From NCBI RefSeq assembly GCF_040548735.1, contig NZ_JBEPSD010000001.1, forward strand, positions 1,798,001 through 1,862,000: 64,000 nucleotides of DNA, read 5' to 3'. Shown piece by piece: positions 20,516-28,872 of this stretch. Both the position numbers and the translations under genes were made by a program. The notes under the pieces were generated by a model. It was not told where the DNA came from. It saw only the letters and a list, made by a program, of their open reading frames with translations, and did not search any database. This stretch comes from Rhodanobacter soli. Its GTDB lineage: Bacteria; Pseudomonadota; Gammaproteobacteria; Xanthomonadales; Rhodanobacteraceae. Each line of letters starts with the position of its first letter. The first letter of the stretch is position 1.

Positions 20516-21439
20516 ATGTGGAAGGATTGGATAAGGCCGTTCGTGCGTCCCCTGCCGCAATGGTCGACGCTGGCCGTCGCTTCTCCGCAGCAGGCGGTCA
20601 TCGCCACCTTGCGCTGGGACGGCCAATCGGCAGACGTCACGGCGGACCACACCGTGGCGTCGCTCAAGCCGCTCGCGATCGCGACCAGCCTTGATGCCGG
20701 ACAGTGTCCCGTACTCGAGTACCGCGACAGCGCGACAGGGAGGCTGCTCGGCGTTTTGCGACTGGCGCGGACCGCGTCGATCGCGACCGAGAACACCTCG
20801 CTCACGCTCTACCACGTCGCCGCGGGCGAACACCGCTGCCTCGGCTGGCCGCGGCGCCCGTGGAACGCGTGGCTGCAGAACCGCCTCATGCGGAAAAGCC
20901 GCTCGTCCAACCACTTGAACATGGAACCCGCGGTGGCACAGCAGCTGATGATCGCCTACCTGTGCCCGCGGCCGGTCGTCCTTGTCTCCGTCGACGCATC
21001 GGGTCACCACAACATCTTCCCGATGGACCTGATCGGCCCGCTGCAACGCAGCGGGCTTTTCTCGCTCGCGCTGCGCAGCACCAACGTCTCCGTGCCGACC
21101 ATGCGCGAAGCGCGCCGAGTGGCCCTGTCCAGCATCCCCGCGACGATGAAGGCGGTTGTCTACAAGCTTGCCGCGCATCACAAGCAGCCGCTCGCTGACT
21201 GGAGCGAGCTTCCGTTTCCGGTTCGGCCGTCGCGGGAGTTCGGCATACCCGCCGTCGCCGCGGCGCTGCACATCCGGGAGCTGGCTATCGTGCACAGCCA
21301 GGAGGTCGGCTCGCATACGCTGTTCCTTGGCCGCCTCGTTTCCGACGACAAGCTGGCGGAAGGTACCCAGTTGCATCACACGGCCGGCTTCCACCAAGCC
21401 TGGCGCTGCCGGCAAGGCATGCCGTTTGCGGAAATCTAG
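20516..21439 (+). CDS. Flavin-reductase-like (FMN-binding split-barrel) protein
   Basis: 307 aa, starting one base after the methyltransferase stop. The first 140 residues match nothing I recognise. From about residue 145 the segment PRPVVLVSVDASGHHNIFPMD, then FSLALRSTN, has the layout of the flavin-reductase-like split barrel that binds FMN. A strong hairpin terminator follows at 21563-21595, closing the operon. It might supply reduced flavin or act as an oxidoreductase on the operon's product; both are inference. Confidence 0.6.
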   Translation: MWKDWIRPFVRPLPQWSTLAVASPQQAVIATLRWDGQSADVTADHTVASLKPLAIATSLDAGQCPVLEYRDSATGRLLGVLRLARTASIATENTSLTLYHVAAGEHRCLGWPRRPWNAWLQNRLMRKSRSSNHLNMEPAVAQQLMIAYLCPRPVVLVSVDASGHHNIFPMDLIGPLQRSGLFSLALRSTNVSVPTMREARRVALSSIPATMKAVVYKLAAHHKQPLADWSELPFPVRPSREFGIPAVAAALHIRELAIVHSQEVGSHTLFLGRLVSDDKLAEGTQLHHTAGFHQAWRCRQGMPFAEI

Positions 21440-21562
21440 CCCGCCGAACGTTATCGGCAATGTGTTGCGTCGATCGGTTGAATCCGCCGCCGAAAGCGGA
21501 CGTTTGGGCGGACGATTGGGGCAGGTTGTCGATGGCATAGAAGGGGGCGGCTGTCGACCGCA

Positions 21563-21595
21563 CGGCGCCGAGTTATGCGGCGCCGAAGAGTTTTT
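21563..21595 (+). terminator. Rho-independent terminator of the radical SAM operon
   Basis: An 8-bp perfect stem, CGGCGCCG-AGTTATG-CGGCGCCG, is followed by AAGAG and five T residues at 21591-21595. Confidence 0.8.
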
Positions 21596-21624
21596 GCTGC
21601 AACAGGCACCGTGCAGGTCATGAT

Positions 21625-21640
21625 TTTAAGCAGGCTTAAA
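21625..21640. repeat. Perfect 7-bp dyad
   Basis: TTTAAGC and GCTTAAA are separated by AG. The dyad lies downstream of the minus-strand alcohol dehydrogenase gene, where it could end transcription, or it could be a protein site. Confidence 0.4.
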
Positions 21641-21688
21641 CGTTGACGCGGTTCTCGATTTCCTGAATCGCTCACCGTCCCCGAGTCC

Positions 21689-22606
21689 TCACGGACGAAC
21701 GCGGATGATCGTCTTCCCGTGGTTCCGCTCGGTCGTGTTGAAGGTCGCGACGGCGTTGTCGAGGGTTGAGACTTTGCCGATGTTCGTCCGCAGCCGTCCG
21801 TCCCGCACCCGCTGCACGATCTCATTCAGTTGGACGCGATCGGATTCGACAACGAAGTCGACCGCGAGGCCATCGGTGGGGCGCACCTCGGACGGCCCGA
21901 CGATGGATGCCAGCGTTCCACCGGCGCGAACCAGGCGTGCAGATCGCTTCCCGATGTCGCCGCCGATGAGATCGAACACCAGGTCGACGCCGCCGACATC
22001 TTCCAAGGCGTCGTTCTCGAGGTCGACGAACTCCTGCGCGCCGAAGTCGAGCGCCTTCTGGCGGTCGGCAGCGCGTCCGGTACCGATGACGTAGGCGCCC
22101 GCCTCACGCGCGAGTTGTATCACCATCGAACCGACGGCGCCGGCCGCGCCGTGCGCGATGACGCTCTGCCCTGCCCGAAGACGGCCGTGCTCGAACAGTC
22201 CCTGCCACGCGGTCAGGCCCGAGATGGGCAGGCTCGCGCCCACCGTGAAGTCGACGTCGCCCGGCAGCGGCGCGAGGTTGCGTGCCTCCATGGCTACATG
22301 CTCCGCCAGGGTGCCGTCGCGATACCAGTCCGCGAGGCCGAACACCCGCTGTCCCACCGACAGACCCGTCGTGCCATAGCCGAGGGCGGTGACCACTCCG
22401 GCCAGCTCGTGCCCAGGAATCGATGGTGTTCGGTCACGGTCGCGGCGATCGGTCCAGGTCGAGGGCCACTCCAGTTCGGTCGGGACGAATCCCGACGCAT
22501 GAACCTCGACGACGACGTCGTTTATCGCTGCCTGCGGCTCGGGCCGATCCATCAGCTTCATCCCGGCCAATCCCGCAGCCTGGTCCGTCACCACGATCGC
22601 TTTCAT
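21689..22606 (-). CDS. Zinc-type alcohol dehydrogenase / quinone oxidoreductase (MDR family)
   Basis: 305 aa. The start MKAIVVTDQAAG has GAGGGG eight bases upstream. A GroES-like N-terminal domain (PGHELAGVVTALG) precedes an NAD(P)-binding Rossmann domain with HGAAGAVGSMVIQLAREAG. Catalytic zinc cysteines are not evident, so it resembles the zinc-independent quinone oxidoreductase branch. The substrate is unknown. It stands alone between the two large accessory operons in DNA of lower GC and has no ECF element, so it looks like an insertion. Confidence 0.85.
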   Translation of the reverse strand: MKAIVVTDQAAGLAGMKLMDRPEPQAAINDVVVEVHASGFVPTELEWPSTWTDRRDRDRTPSIPGHELAGVVTALGYGTTGLSVGQRVFGLADWYRDGTLAEHVAMEARNLAPLPGDVDFTVGASLPISGLTAWQGLFEHGRLRAGQSVIAHGAAGAVGSMVIQLAREAGAYVIGTGRAADRQKALDFGAQEFVDLENDALEDVGGVDLVFDLIGGDIGKRSARLVRAGGTLASIVGPSEVRPTDGLAVDFVVESDRVQLNEIVQRVRDGRLRTNIGKVSTLDNAVATFNTTERNHGKTIIRVRP

Positions 22607-23166
22607 TGGAATTGCCCCTCGGTCATTGGCCTCTTTGGCGAAATGTGCAGGGACGGAAAGCCAGACGGCCAATCTCGGAAACAGAACAAATCAGTGCACA
22701 TGAGGCCGGCCGAGCAGCCTTCCGCCGCGCTCGGAAGAAGATGCTCCCAAGCGCGTTACCACATCATCAACACGGGCGCCTCCCTCGGCAAAAGAGCCTC
22801 AAGGAGCGAGCGTTATGTCCGTGATGCGCGAACGAAAGGACAGACACTCGAAGCGAAGTGCTGCGCGTATGGCGCACGCCTGAAAGTCATCGAGCAAGCA
22901 AGCGGAGACATTTGACATGGGCGGTCTCTTGGGGCGTCGACCGCAAGACAACTCCACTCGGTCGCATGCACGTGCGGCTTCGTCCAATCGCTTTGCGTCC
23001 TCGGCCAGAATTACGCGCAAGGCACCGAAGATCGCTAATGACGGACCTCCAGTCGGTCACTACGGAGTCAGGGCAACGAGCAGCCACTTCTGGCCGATAG
23101 CTTCAGCGATCAGCACGGCGGCGCACCGATCACGACCTACAGGTCCCGGCGAGTCCGCGACGCATT
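22607..23166. other. 560-base stretch without a recognisable gene
   Basis: The region between the alcohol dehydrogenase start and the end of the glycosyltransferase operon has several short open frames in both directions. None has a good ribosome site, high third-position GC or a recognisable domain. Base composition looks lower in GC than both flanks, which fits acquired or decayed DNA. I see no transposase or terminal repeats. Confidence 0.6.
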
Positions 23167-24273
23167 TCATCCGCGCGCGGCAAGCAGGCGCAGATACAGC
23201 GCCTCAAACGCGCGCGCGGTGTGGTCCGCGTCTTCGCGCACGGCGCGGCACTGTGCGGCGGCGGCCAGCTGCAGGCGCAGCGCTTCGTCCGCCAGCACCC
23301 GGCTGATCGCGCCGGCCAGGGCGGCCCAGTCGCCGACCGGCACGGCCAGCGCCGCCGATGGCGTCCATTCCGCCAGGTGCCCGACCGCGGTGCCGACCGC
23401 GGGCACGCCCGCCACCGCCGCCTCGAGCAGCACCAGCGGGCCGGCCTCGTGCAGCGACGACAGCACCAGCAGGTCGGCCGACTCCATCATCGGGCGCAAC
23501 TCGCGCTGCGTCTTGAAGCCGTGGAAGCGGACGCGGTCTTCCAGTCCCAACCGGCAGGCCAGTTGCTCCATCTCGCCGTGCAGCGTGTCCACGCCGACGA
23601 TGTCCATGCGGAAGGCCAGCCCTGCCTTGGCCAGCGCCGCCAGCGCGCGCAGCAGGGTCGGCTGGTCCTTCACCCGGTTGAGGCTGGCGACGTGGATCAG
23701 CCGCGCCGGCCCCGCGCCGCGCCCGTGCGGTGCCAGCGGCGACCACCCGCGCAGGTCGACGCCGAGCGGCACGCGCCGGGCCTTGAGACCGAGCGCGGCC
23801 AGCGCGTCGATGATCGGCGCGCTCGCCGCGGTGACGACATCGGCACCGCGCAGCACCACCGCCTCGCGCAGTCGCCCTTTCCATTTGCGCCGGCCACCGT
23901 AGCCGATCGCGTGCAGCGCGACCAGCTCGCCGCCGGCGACATGCACCAGGCTCGGCCGCCGCAGCCATTTCGCCGCGGCGACGGCGACCAGGCTGCAGGA
24001 ACCGGAGAAGATCGCCTGCACCAGGTCGAACGGCGCGCGGCGATGCTCGGCGCGGATCGCCGCGATCGCGCGCACGCGCGTCCAGCCGTCGCCGATGTTG
24101 TGCACGGTGGCGCCGGCGAGTTCCCAGCGACCCGCCGCCGCTTCCTGGTGCAGCGCGAAGACATGCACGTCGTGCGCGCGCGCCAGCCGCCCGATCAGCG
24201 CCAGCAGAGCCGGGATCACGCGGAACTCGCCGCTGCGATCCACGCCGCCCGGCACCACCAGCGCGAGTTTCAT
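23167..24273 (-). CDS. Glycosyltransferase, GT4 type
   Basis: 368 aa from MKLALVVPGGVDRSGEFRV, whose ATG overlaps the upstream gene's stop (ATGA). GT-B fold: an N-terminal acceptor domain, VPLGVDLRGW at the hinge, then the GT4 donor-binding stretch LVLSSLHEAGPLVLLEAAVAG with its E-x7-E motif. It transfers a sugar from a nucleotide donor, probably in the cytoplasm. It is the last gene of the six-gene operon starting at 29760. Donor and acceptor cannot be told. Confidence 0.85.
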   Translation of the reverse strand: MKLALVVPGGVDRSGEFRVIPALLALIGRLARAHDVHVFALHQEAAAGRWELAGATVHNIGDGWTRVRAIAAIRAEHRRAPFDLVQAIFSGSCSLVAVAAAKWLRRPSLVHVAGGELVALHAIGYGGRRKWKGRLREAVVLRGADVVTAASAPIIDALAALGLKARRVPLGVDLRGWSPLAPHGRGAGPARLIHVASLNRVKDQPTLLRALAALAKAGLAFRMDIVGVDTLHGEMEQLACRLGLEDRVRFHGFKTQRELRPMMESADLLVLSSLHEAGPLVLLEAAVAGVPAVGTAVGHLAEWTPSAALAVPVGDWAALAGAISRVLADEALRLQLAAAAQCRAVREDADHTARAFEALYLRLLAARG

Positions 24274-25394
24274 CCCCCCCTCCACTGCCGGTCGTCGAGC
24301 ACCTGCGCATAGGCATCGGCCCAGCGGCGGCCCAGCGCGGCAAACGACAGCGTGGCGTCGAAGTGGGCGCGCACTTGCGCCGGCGAGGGCCGGTTCGCCG
24401 CAACATCGACCAGCGCCTCGGCCAGCTGCGCGGCGTCGCCGCAGGGCCACAGGCGACCGACGCGGCCGTCGCCGGTCAGCGCGCGGAACGCGGGTATGTC
24501 GGTGGCCACCGGCGCCACGCCGCAAGCCAATGCCTCCAGCAGCGCATAGCCGCAGCCCTCGGCATGGCTGCCGGCGACGAACAGGTCCGCGGCCCGCATC
24601 AGTGTCTCGATCCGCGCGTGCGCCACCTTGCCGAGCAGGTGCACGCGCCCGGCCAGCCGCGGATCGTGCTCGATGCGCTGGCGCACCGCATCGAGCAGCG
24701 GCGCGTTGCCGAACACGCACCACAGCTGCAGGCCGGGCAAGCGCTGCACGGCGCGGGCCACGCCGTCGAGCACCGTCAGCGGGTCCTTGCCGGCGTTCAG
24801 ATGGCCGACCCACAGCACGCAGGGGTCGCCGCGCAGGCCGGTCTCGCCACGCGCGCGGTCACACTCGCCCGGCGTGAAACGGCTGCTGGATTCGGGTATC
24901 GCGAACAGCCGCGTGCGCGGCGCGAACAGGCCGGCACGGGTGAACGGCTGCGCCATGTCGGCGGCGGTGAAGGCGATGCCCGCGGCAGCCCCGTACCAGC
25001 GCCGCCACCATGGCCGCCGCCACCGGCGCGGCGGCCGGTCGGCGTGGTCCTGGATCACGATCGGCAACTGCGGCAGGTGCCGCGCCAAGGCGAACGCGTC
25101 CGCGGCGAAGCCCAGGCTGTGCAGGTGGAGCACGTCGGGGCGGATCTCGCCCAGCACCTCGACGAGACGGCGCGTCCGCGCTGCGCCGGGCACCGCGACG
25201 AAGCGGTAGTCGATGCCGTTGCGCAGCACGCGCTCCGGGCGCGTCGCCAGCTGGATCACCGACACGCGGGTGCCGGCGCTGGCCACCGCTTCGGCCACGT
25301 CGGCCAGCGTGGGCCATTGCTCGAACACGTCGGCCGAGGCGAGGCCTGCCGGCACCGGCAGGAAATTGATCTGCGCCACGTGCACGGCCGGCAT
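24270..25394 (-). CDS. Glycosyltransferase, GT4 type
   Basis: 374 aa. It has a GT-B fold with HLHSLGFAADAFALA in the N-terminal domain and FVAGSHAEGCGYALLEALACG as the donor-site E-x7-E motif. A stretch of Arg and Trp near residue 120 (RRWRRPWWRRWYG) could touch the membrane. It follows the radical SAM gene by 4 bases and overlaps the next glycosyltransferase, so both probably extend one glycan. Confidence 0.85.
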   Translation of the reverse strand: MPAVHVAQINFLPVPAGLASADVFEQWPTLADVAEAVASAGTRVSVIQLATRPERVLRNGIDYRFVAVPGAARTRRLVEVLGEIRPDVLHLHSLGFAADAFALARHLPQLPIVIQDHADRPPRRWRRPWWRRWYGAAAGIAFTAADMAQPFTRAGLFAPRTRLFAIPESSSRFTPGECDRARGETGLRGDPCVLWVGHLNAGKDPLTVLDGVARAVQRLPGLQLWCVFGNAPLLDAVRQRIEHDPRLAGRVHLLGKVAHARIETLMRAADLFVAGSHAEGCGYALLEALACGVAPVATDIPAFRALTGDGRVGRLWPCGDAAQLAEALVDVAANRPSPAQVRAHFDATLSFAALGRRWADAYAQVLDDRQWRGG

Positions 25395-25398
25395 CGGC

Positions 25399-26913
25399 CT
25401 AGAGGCCCGATACCTGCGGCATGCGCAGGCGCACCAGCCGGTTCGCCAGGTTCAGTTCCCACGGCCGGTCGTACTTGCGGAAACGGTAGCGCCAGCCGGC
25501 CATCGCGCTCAGGTTGCGCTTGGCCCATGGCGGCGCGCGCAGGTCCTGCACCGTGGGGTAGCGGCAGCGCAGCACGGTGACGAAGTCGTTGATACGGTGG
25601 CGCAGCTTGTCGGTGAGCCAGGGCGCATCGACGTGGCAGGCGTAATTGACCCAGTGCGGTTGGGTCCACTCGTCCGGCGTGGTGGGGAACACCACCGGCT
25701 CGCCGTCGAGGTCGAGCAGCGGCGCGCCCGGCCGCTTGCTGCGGTCCTTCTCGTGGCGGCTGTGCTCCGGCAGCGGCGTGTAGACGTAGATGACGATTTC
25801 CGTCTGCGGGTTGATCCGCTTCAGCTCGCGGATGAATTCGAAGGTGCGCTCGGTCTCTTCCTCGGTGTTCTCCGGCGGCGCGACCATGAACGACAGCTCG
25901 GGGATCACCCCGTAGCGGCGGCACTGTTCGACCACCGCCAGGGTCTGGTCCGGGCGCGTGCCCTTGCGGATGTCATGCAGCATCTGGTCGCTGGGCGATT
26001 CCGCGCCGATGTAGGCCATGCGCAGCCGGCTCTTGCGCACCAGTTCCCACGAACACTCCGACAGCTTCAGCAACGCGTCCGCGCGGGCGAAGCACCACCA
26101 CGGCAGTTCGAACCGGGCCATCACTTCGAGCAGCGGCACCATGTCCGCCTCGCGGTCGAAGAAGTTGTGGTCGAAGTACTGCACCGAGTCCGCGCCCAGC
26201 TCATGCTTGAGATAGCCCAGCTCGCGCTCCAGCCGCGCGGCGGCGGGCAGGAAGGTCGCGCCGCCGAACATCGCGGCCACGCCGCAGAAGGTGCAGTGGT
26301 AGCGGCAGCCGATTGCCGCCTGGTGCGCGACGGTGCGCTGGCCGAGGTAGGTGCGCGCCAGGTAGCGGCGCGGATCGCCGAGCTTGTCGTAGGGCAGCAA
26401 CCCCGCGGGGTCGTTGCGCACGATGCGGCGAGCCGGGTTGTGCACCACCGTGCCGGCGTTTTTCCAGGACAACCCGGCGATCTGCTCCAGGGCGGGACCG
26501 GCGTGGCCGCTGAGCGTGGCGACCAGCTCCGACAAGGTGTCCTCGCCCTGCGCGCGGACCGCGTAGTCGACGTAGGGCGCGGCCAGCGTGGCGTCCGTGT
26601 GCAGGGTGGGGAAGTAGCCGCCCCAGATGATCGGCAGCGCCGGGAAGCGCGCGCGGATCGCCTGCGACACGGCGATCGCCGGGGCCACCTGCGGGCCGCC
26701 CATCACGCCGATGCCGACGGCGTCGAAGCGGTCCTGCTCCAGCGCATGCAGGGTGTCGTTGACGAAGTCGCGGTCCACATTGCCGTCGATGATGCGGCTG
26801 CTGCCGCTGCGGTCCAGCGCCGCCGCCAGGTGCAGCAGCGCCAGCGGGAACCGCGCGCTGGTACGCGAGGTGATGGTGGGGTTGATCAACAAGGTGTGCG
26901 GTGGATGGGTCAT
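25399..26913 (-). CDS. B12-binding-domain radical SAM protein (BchE/PhpK-like)
   Basis: 504 aa from the ATG at 26913. The N-terminal cobalamin-binding-type domain shows GIGVMGGPQVAPAIAVSQ and IIWGGYFPTLH. The radical SAM core has CRYHCTFC (CxxxCxxC) and YIGAESPSDQMLHDIRKG. It is not a close copy of the radical SAM protein at 17141, but both sit next to SAM methyltransferases under ECF-type promoters. It probably performs a radical methylation or rearrangement on a sugar, lipid or peptide made by this locus. Confidence 0.85.
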   Translation of the reverse strand: MTHPPHTLLINPTITSRTSARFPLALLHLAAALDRSGSSRIIDGNVDRDFVNDTLHALEQDRFDAVGIGVMGGPQVAPAIAVSQAIRARFPALPIIWGGYFPTLHTDATLAAPYVDYAVRAQGEDTLSELVATLSGHAGPALEQIAGLSWKNAGTVVHNPARRIVRNDPAGLLPYDKLGDPRRYLARTYLGQRTVAHQAAIGCRYHCTFCGVAAMFGGATFLPAAARLERELGYLKHELGADSVQYFDHNFFDREADMVPLLEVMARFELPWWCFARADALLKLSECSWELVRKSRLRMAYIGAESPSDQMLHDIRKGTRPDQTLAVVEQCRRYGVIPELSFMVAPPENTEEETERTFEFIRELKRINPQTEIVIYVYTPLPEHSRHEKDRSKRPGAPLLDLDGEPVVFPTTPDEWTQPHWVNYACHVDAPWLTDKLRHRINDFVTVLRCRYPTVQDLRAPPWAKRNLSAMAGWRYRFRKYDRPWELNLANRLVRLRMPQVSGL

Positions 26914-26937
26914 GGGGAGGCCTGCAAGCAAGTGGAA

Positions 26938-27636
26938 TCAAGGCGCCCGGCGCAGCTGGAACACCAGCGCGACGGGAACCTCCAGTGCCATGCGGTCGAA
27001 GTGCGCGCCGGCGGGGACGTCGGCCGGATCGAGCATGGGTTCCAGCACCTGCTCGATGCGCAGCCCGAGTCCTTCGCAGGCGGCGTGCCAATGGCTATAC
27101 AGGTGCGGGGTATGCCGCACGGCGTAGCTCAGGCCGCCGGACTTGAAATCGCGCCGCCAGCCGAGCGCATGCCCGATCGGATGCACGTCGCTGCACAGCA
27201 GCGTGCCGCCGGGCCGGGTCACCCGGCGCAGCTCGGTCAGCGACTGCCGCAGGTCGTCGAGATGTCCGACGACCAGGCCGCAGACGGTCAGGTCCGCCTG
27301 CGCATCCGGCAGCGGCAGCGCGGCCAGACTGCCCTGCACCAGCGCGACCGGCGCGTCGGCGTGCAGCGCGGCCAGTTCGGTGCCGGCACGCGCCAGCATG
27401 TGCGGCGAAAGATCCACGCCGGTCACGCGCGCCGCGCCGCGGCGCAGCGCATGCAGCATGTAGCGCCCGCTGCCGCAGCCGACGTCGAGCACCGCCTGTC
27501 CGCGCAATGCGCCGGGCATCAGCCCGAGCATCGCGCGTTCCTCGGCCCGCATCACCGGATTGTGCGCATGCGCCGGATAGCTGGTCGCCCACAGTGCGTA
27601 GGCCTCACGCGGTTCGAGCAGCGGCTGGCGGGACAT
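26938..27636 (-). CDS. Class I SAM-dependent methyltransferase
   Basis: 232 aa from MSRQPLLEPREAYALWA, one base of overlap with the amidohydrolase stop (TGATG). Motif I is VLDVGCGSGRYML, followed by TGVDLSPHMLARA and LTVCGLVVGHL, typical of the Methyltransf_11 family. It is the third gene of the operon. The substrate is unknown; relatives act on quinones, lipids and small molecules. Confidence 0.85.
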   Translation of the reverse strand: MSRQPLLEPREAYALWATSYPAHAHNPVMRAEERAMLGLMPGALRGQAVLDVGCGSGRYMLHALRRGAARVTGVDLSPHMLARAGTELAALHADAPVALVQGSLAALPLPDAQADLTVCGLVVGHLDDLRQSLTELRRVTRPGGTLLCSDVHPIGHALGWRRDFKSGGLSYAVRHTPHLYSHWHAACEGLGLRIEQVLEPMLDPADVPAGAHFDRMALEVPVALVFQLRRAP

Positions 27637-28868
27637 CAGTAGCACCTGGCTTCGATGGTGGCGTCGCGCGCGCGTGTGTTGCGCCCGGCAACCCGTTCGA
27701 GTCCGGGTTCGAGCGCGAGCAGCGCGGGCTCGGCCAGCGGCCCGGCCAGCAGCTTCGGCTTGCCGTCCAGCGTCACCGGCACGGCGTCCACGCCGGTGGC
27801 CGCGAACCACTCGGCGAAATCGGGATCGGCGATGCGCGGCACGCCGTCGCGCACCACGGCGCGGATGTCGCTGCGCCGGATGCCGGTCAGGTTGCTTTCC
27901 GCGTCGCCGCCGCGGTCCTCGACGATCACCAGGTCCGCCCGCGCGCCCGGCGCGAGGCTGCCGCGCGAGGGCAGGCGCAGGATGCGCGCGGCATCGGTGG
28001 TGGCCAGCCCCAGCAGCTGCCGCGGGCTGAGCTCGCCGCGCGCGGCGACCCCGCGCATTTCATCGAGCAGGTCGCGCGCACCGCTGAGCCGCGAGTCGCT
28101 GCCCAGCGCCAGCCGCCCGGCCGTGCACAGCCGCCGCGGATCCAGCGAGCGCCCGAGCAGGGCGTGGTTGCTGGTCGGACACCAGACCACCGCCGCGCCG
28201 CTGGCGATCACCCGGTCGACGTCGCGCTCGCGCAGGCCCACGCCGTGGACCAGCACACTGTTCGCCGCCAGGCATCCCAGTTGGTCCAGCTGATCGAGTT
28301 CGGCCTGCGCCGTCGCGTCGGTACCCTCGGCCAGGTGGATCAGCCAAGGGCGATCGGCGGGCGTGGCGGCAAAGCTCGACGACACCGGCGGCCCATAACC
28401 GGGCCAGCCCAGTGCGTAGCTCCAGCCGTAATCGCGCAGCAGCGCGACCGGGAAATCCGTCGCGTCGAGCGCCGCATGCCAGGGATCGTGATGCGCCACG
28501 CAGGTGGTGCCGGCGAGCAGGTTCTTCAGCGCGCCATGGCGCAGCCGCAGTGCCTTCGGCACCTGCAGTGCGGCGGCGACGGCGGGTTCCGCGAAATGCG
28601 CCTGGAACGCCGCGATCCAGGCGTAGCTGTTGGGGAACGGCGCACCGCTGCGCAGCGGCGGCACGGCGTTGACGTGCAGGTGCTCGTGCGCGTTGATCAG
28701 GCCGGGAAAGATCAGATGGTCGCGCAGGTCGATCCGCCAGGCCCGCGCGGCCAGCGAGGCGCCGATCCGCCCGGCGCGGATCGGCAGCGGCGCGCGCGAG
28801 GCACCGGCGGACGTGACCGACATCGCGCGGCACAGGCTGATATCCAACGCGGCCTGGAGAACGTCCAT
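27636..28868 (-). CDS. Amidohydrolase-superfamily metal-dependent hydrolase
   Basis: 410 aa. The N-terminal metal site is INAHEHLHVNA, the HxH pair at the end of strand 1. Later ligands are LIHLAEGTD, VLVHGVGL and LGSDSRLSG, in the order of the cytosine-deaminase/chlorohydrolase branch (TIM barrel, one metal). It would hydrolyse or deaminate a C-N bond in a ring or side chain. Membership in this operon, 4 bases from a methyltransferase, suggests tailoring of a small product; no substrate is evident. Confidence 0.82.
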   Translation of the reverse strand: MDVLQAALDISLCRAMSVTSAGASRAPLPIRAGRIGASLAARAWRIDLRDHLIFPGLINAHEHLHVNAVPPLRSGAPFPNSYAWIAAFQAHFAEPAVAAALQVPKALRLRHGALKNLLAGTTCVAHHDPWHAALDATDFPVALLRDYGWSYALGWPGYGPPVSSSFAATPADRPWLIHLAEGTDATAQAELDQLDQLGCLAANSVLVHGVGLRERDVDRVIASGAAVVWCPTSNHALLGRSLDPRRLCTAGRLALGSDSRLSGARDLLDEMRGVAARGELSPRQLLGLATTDAARILRLPSRGSLAPGARADLVIVEDRGGDAESNLTGIRRSDIRAVVRDGVPRIADPDFAEWFAATGVDAVPVTLDGKPKLLAGPLAEPALLALEPGLERVAGRNTRARDATIEARCY

Positions 28869-28872
28869 GGGC

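Larger units (their letters stand above)
21440..21688. other. Intergenic region with terminator and dyad
   Basis: There is no gene in this gap between the plus-strand radical SAM operon and the minus-strand alcohol dehydrogenase gene. It holds the terminator at 21563-21595 and a perfect dyad TTTAAGC-AG-GCTTAAA at 21625-21640. Base composition looks less GC-rich than in the neighbouring genes. Confidence 0.6.

Noticed and set aside
22799-23306. Several open frames of 65-130 codons in the gap between the alcohol dehydrogenase and the glycosyltransferase operon
   Set aside because: They have no recognisable domain, poor codon bias and no ribosome site; one runs into the glycosyltransferase gene antisense.
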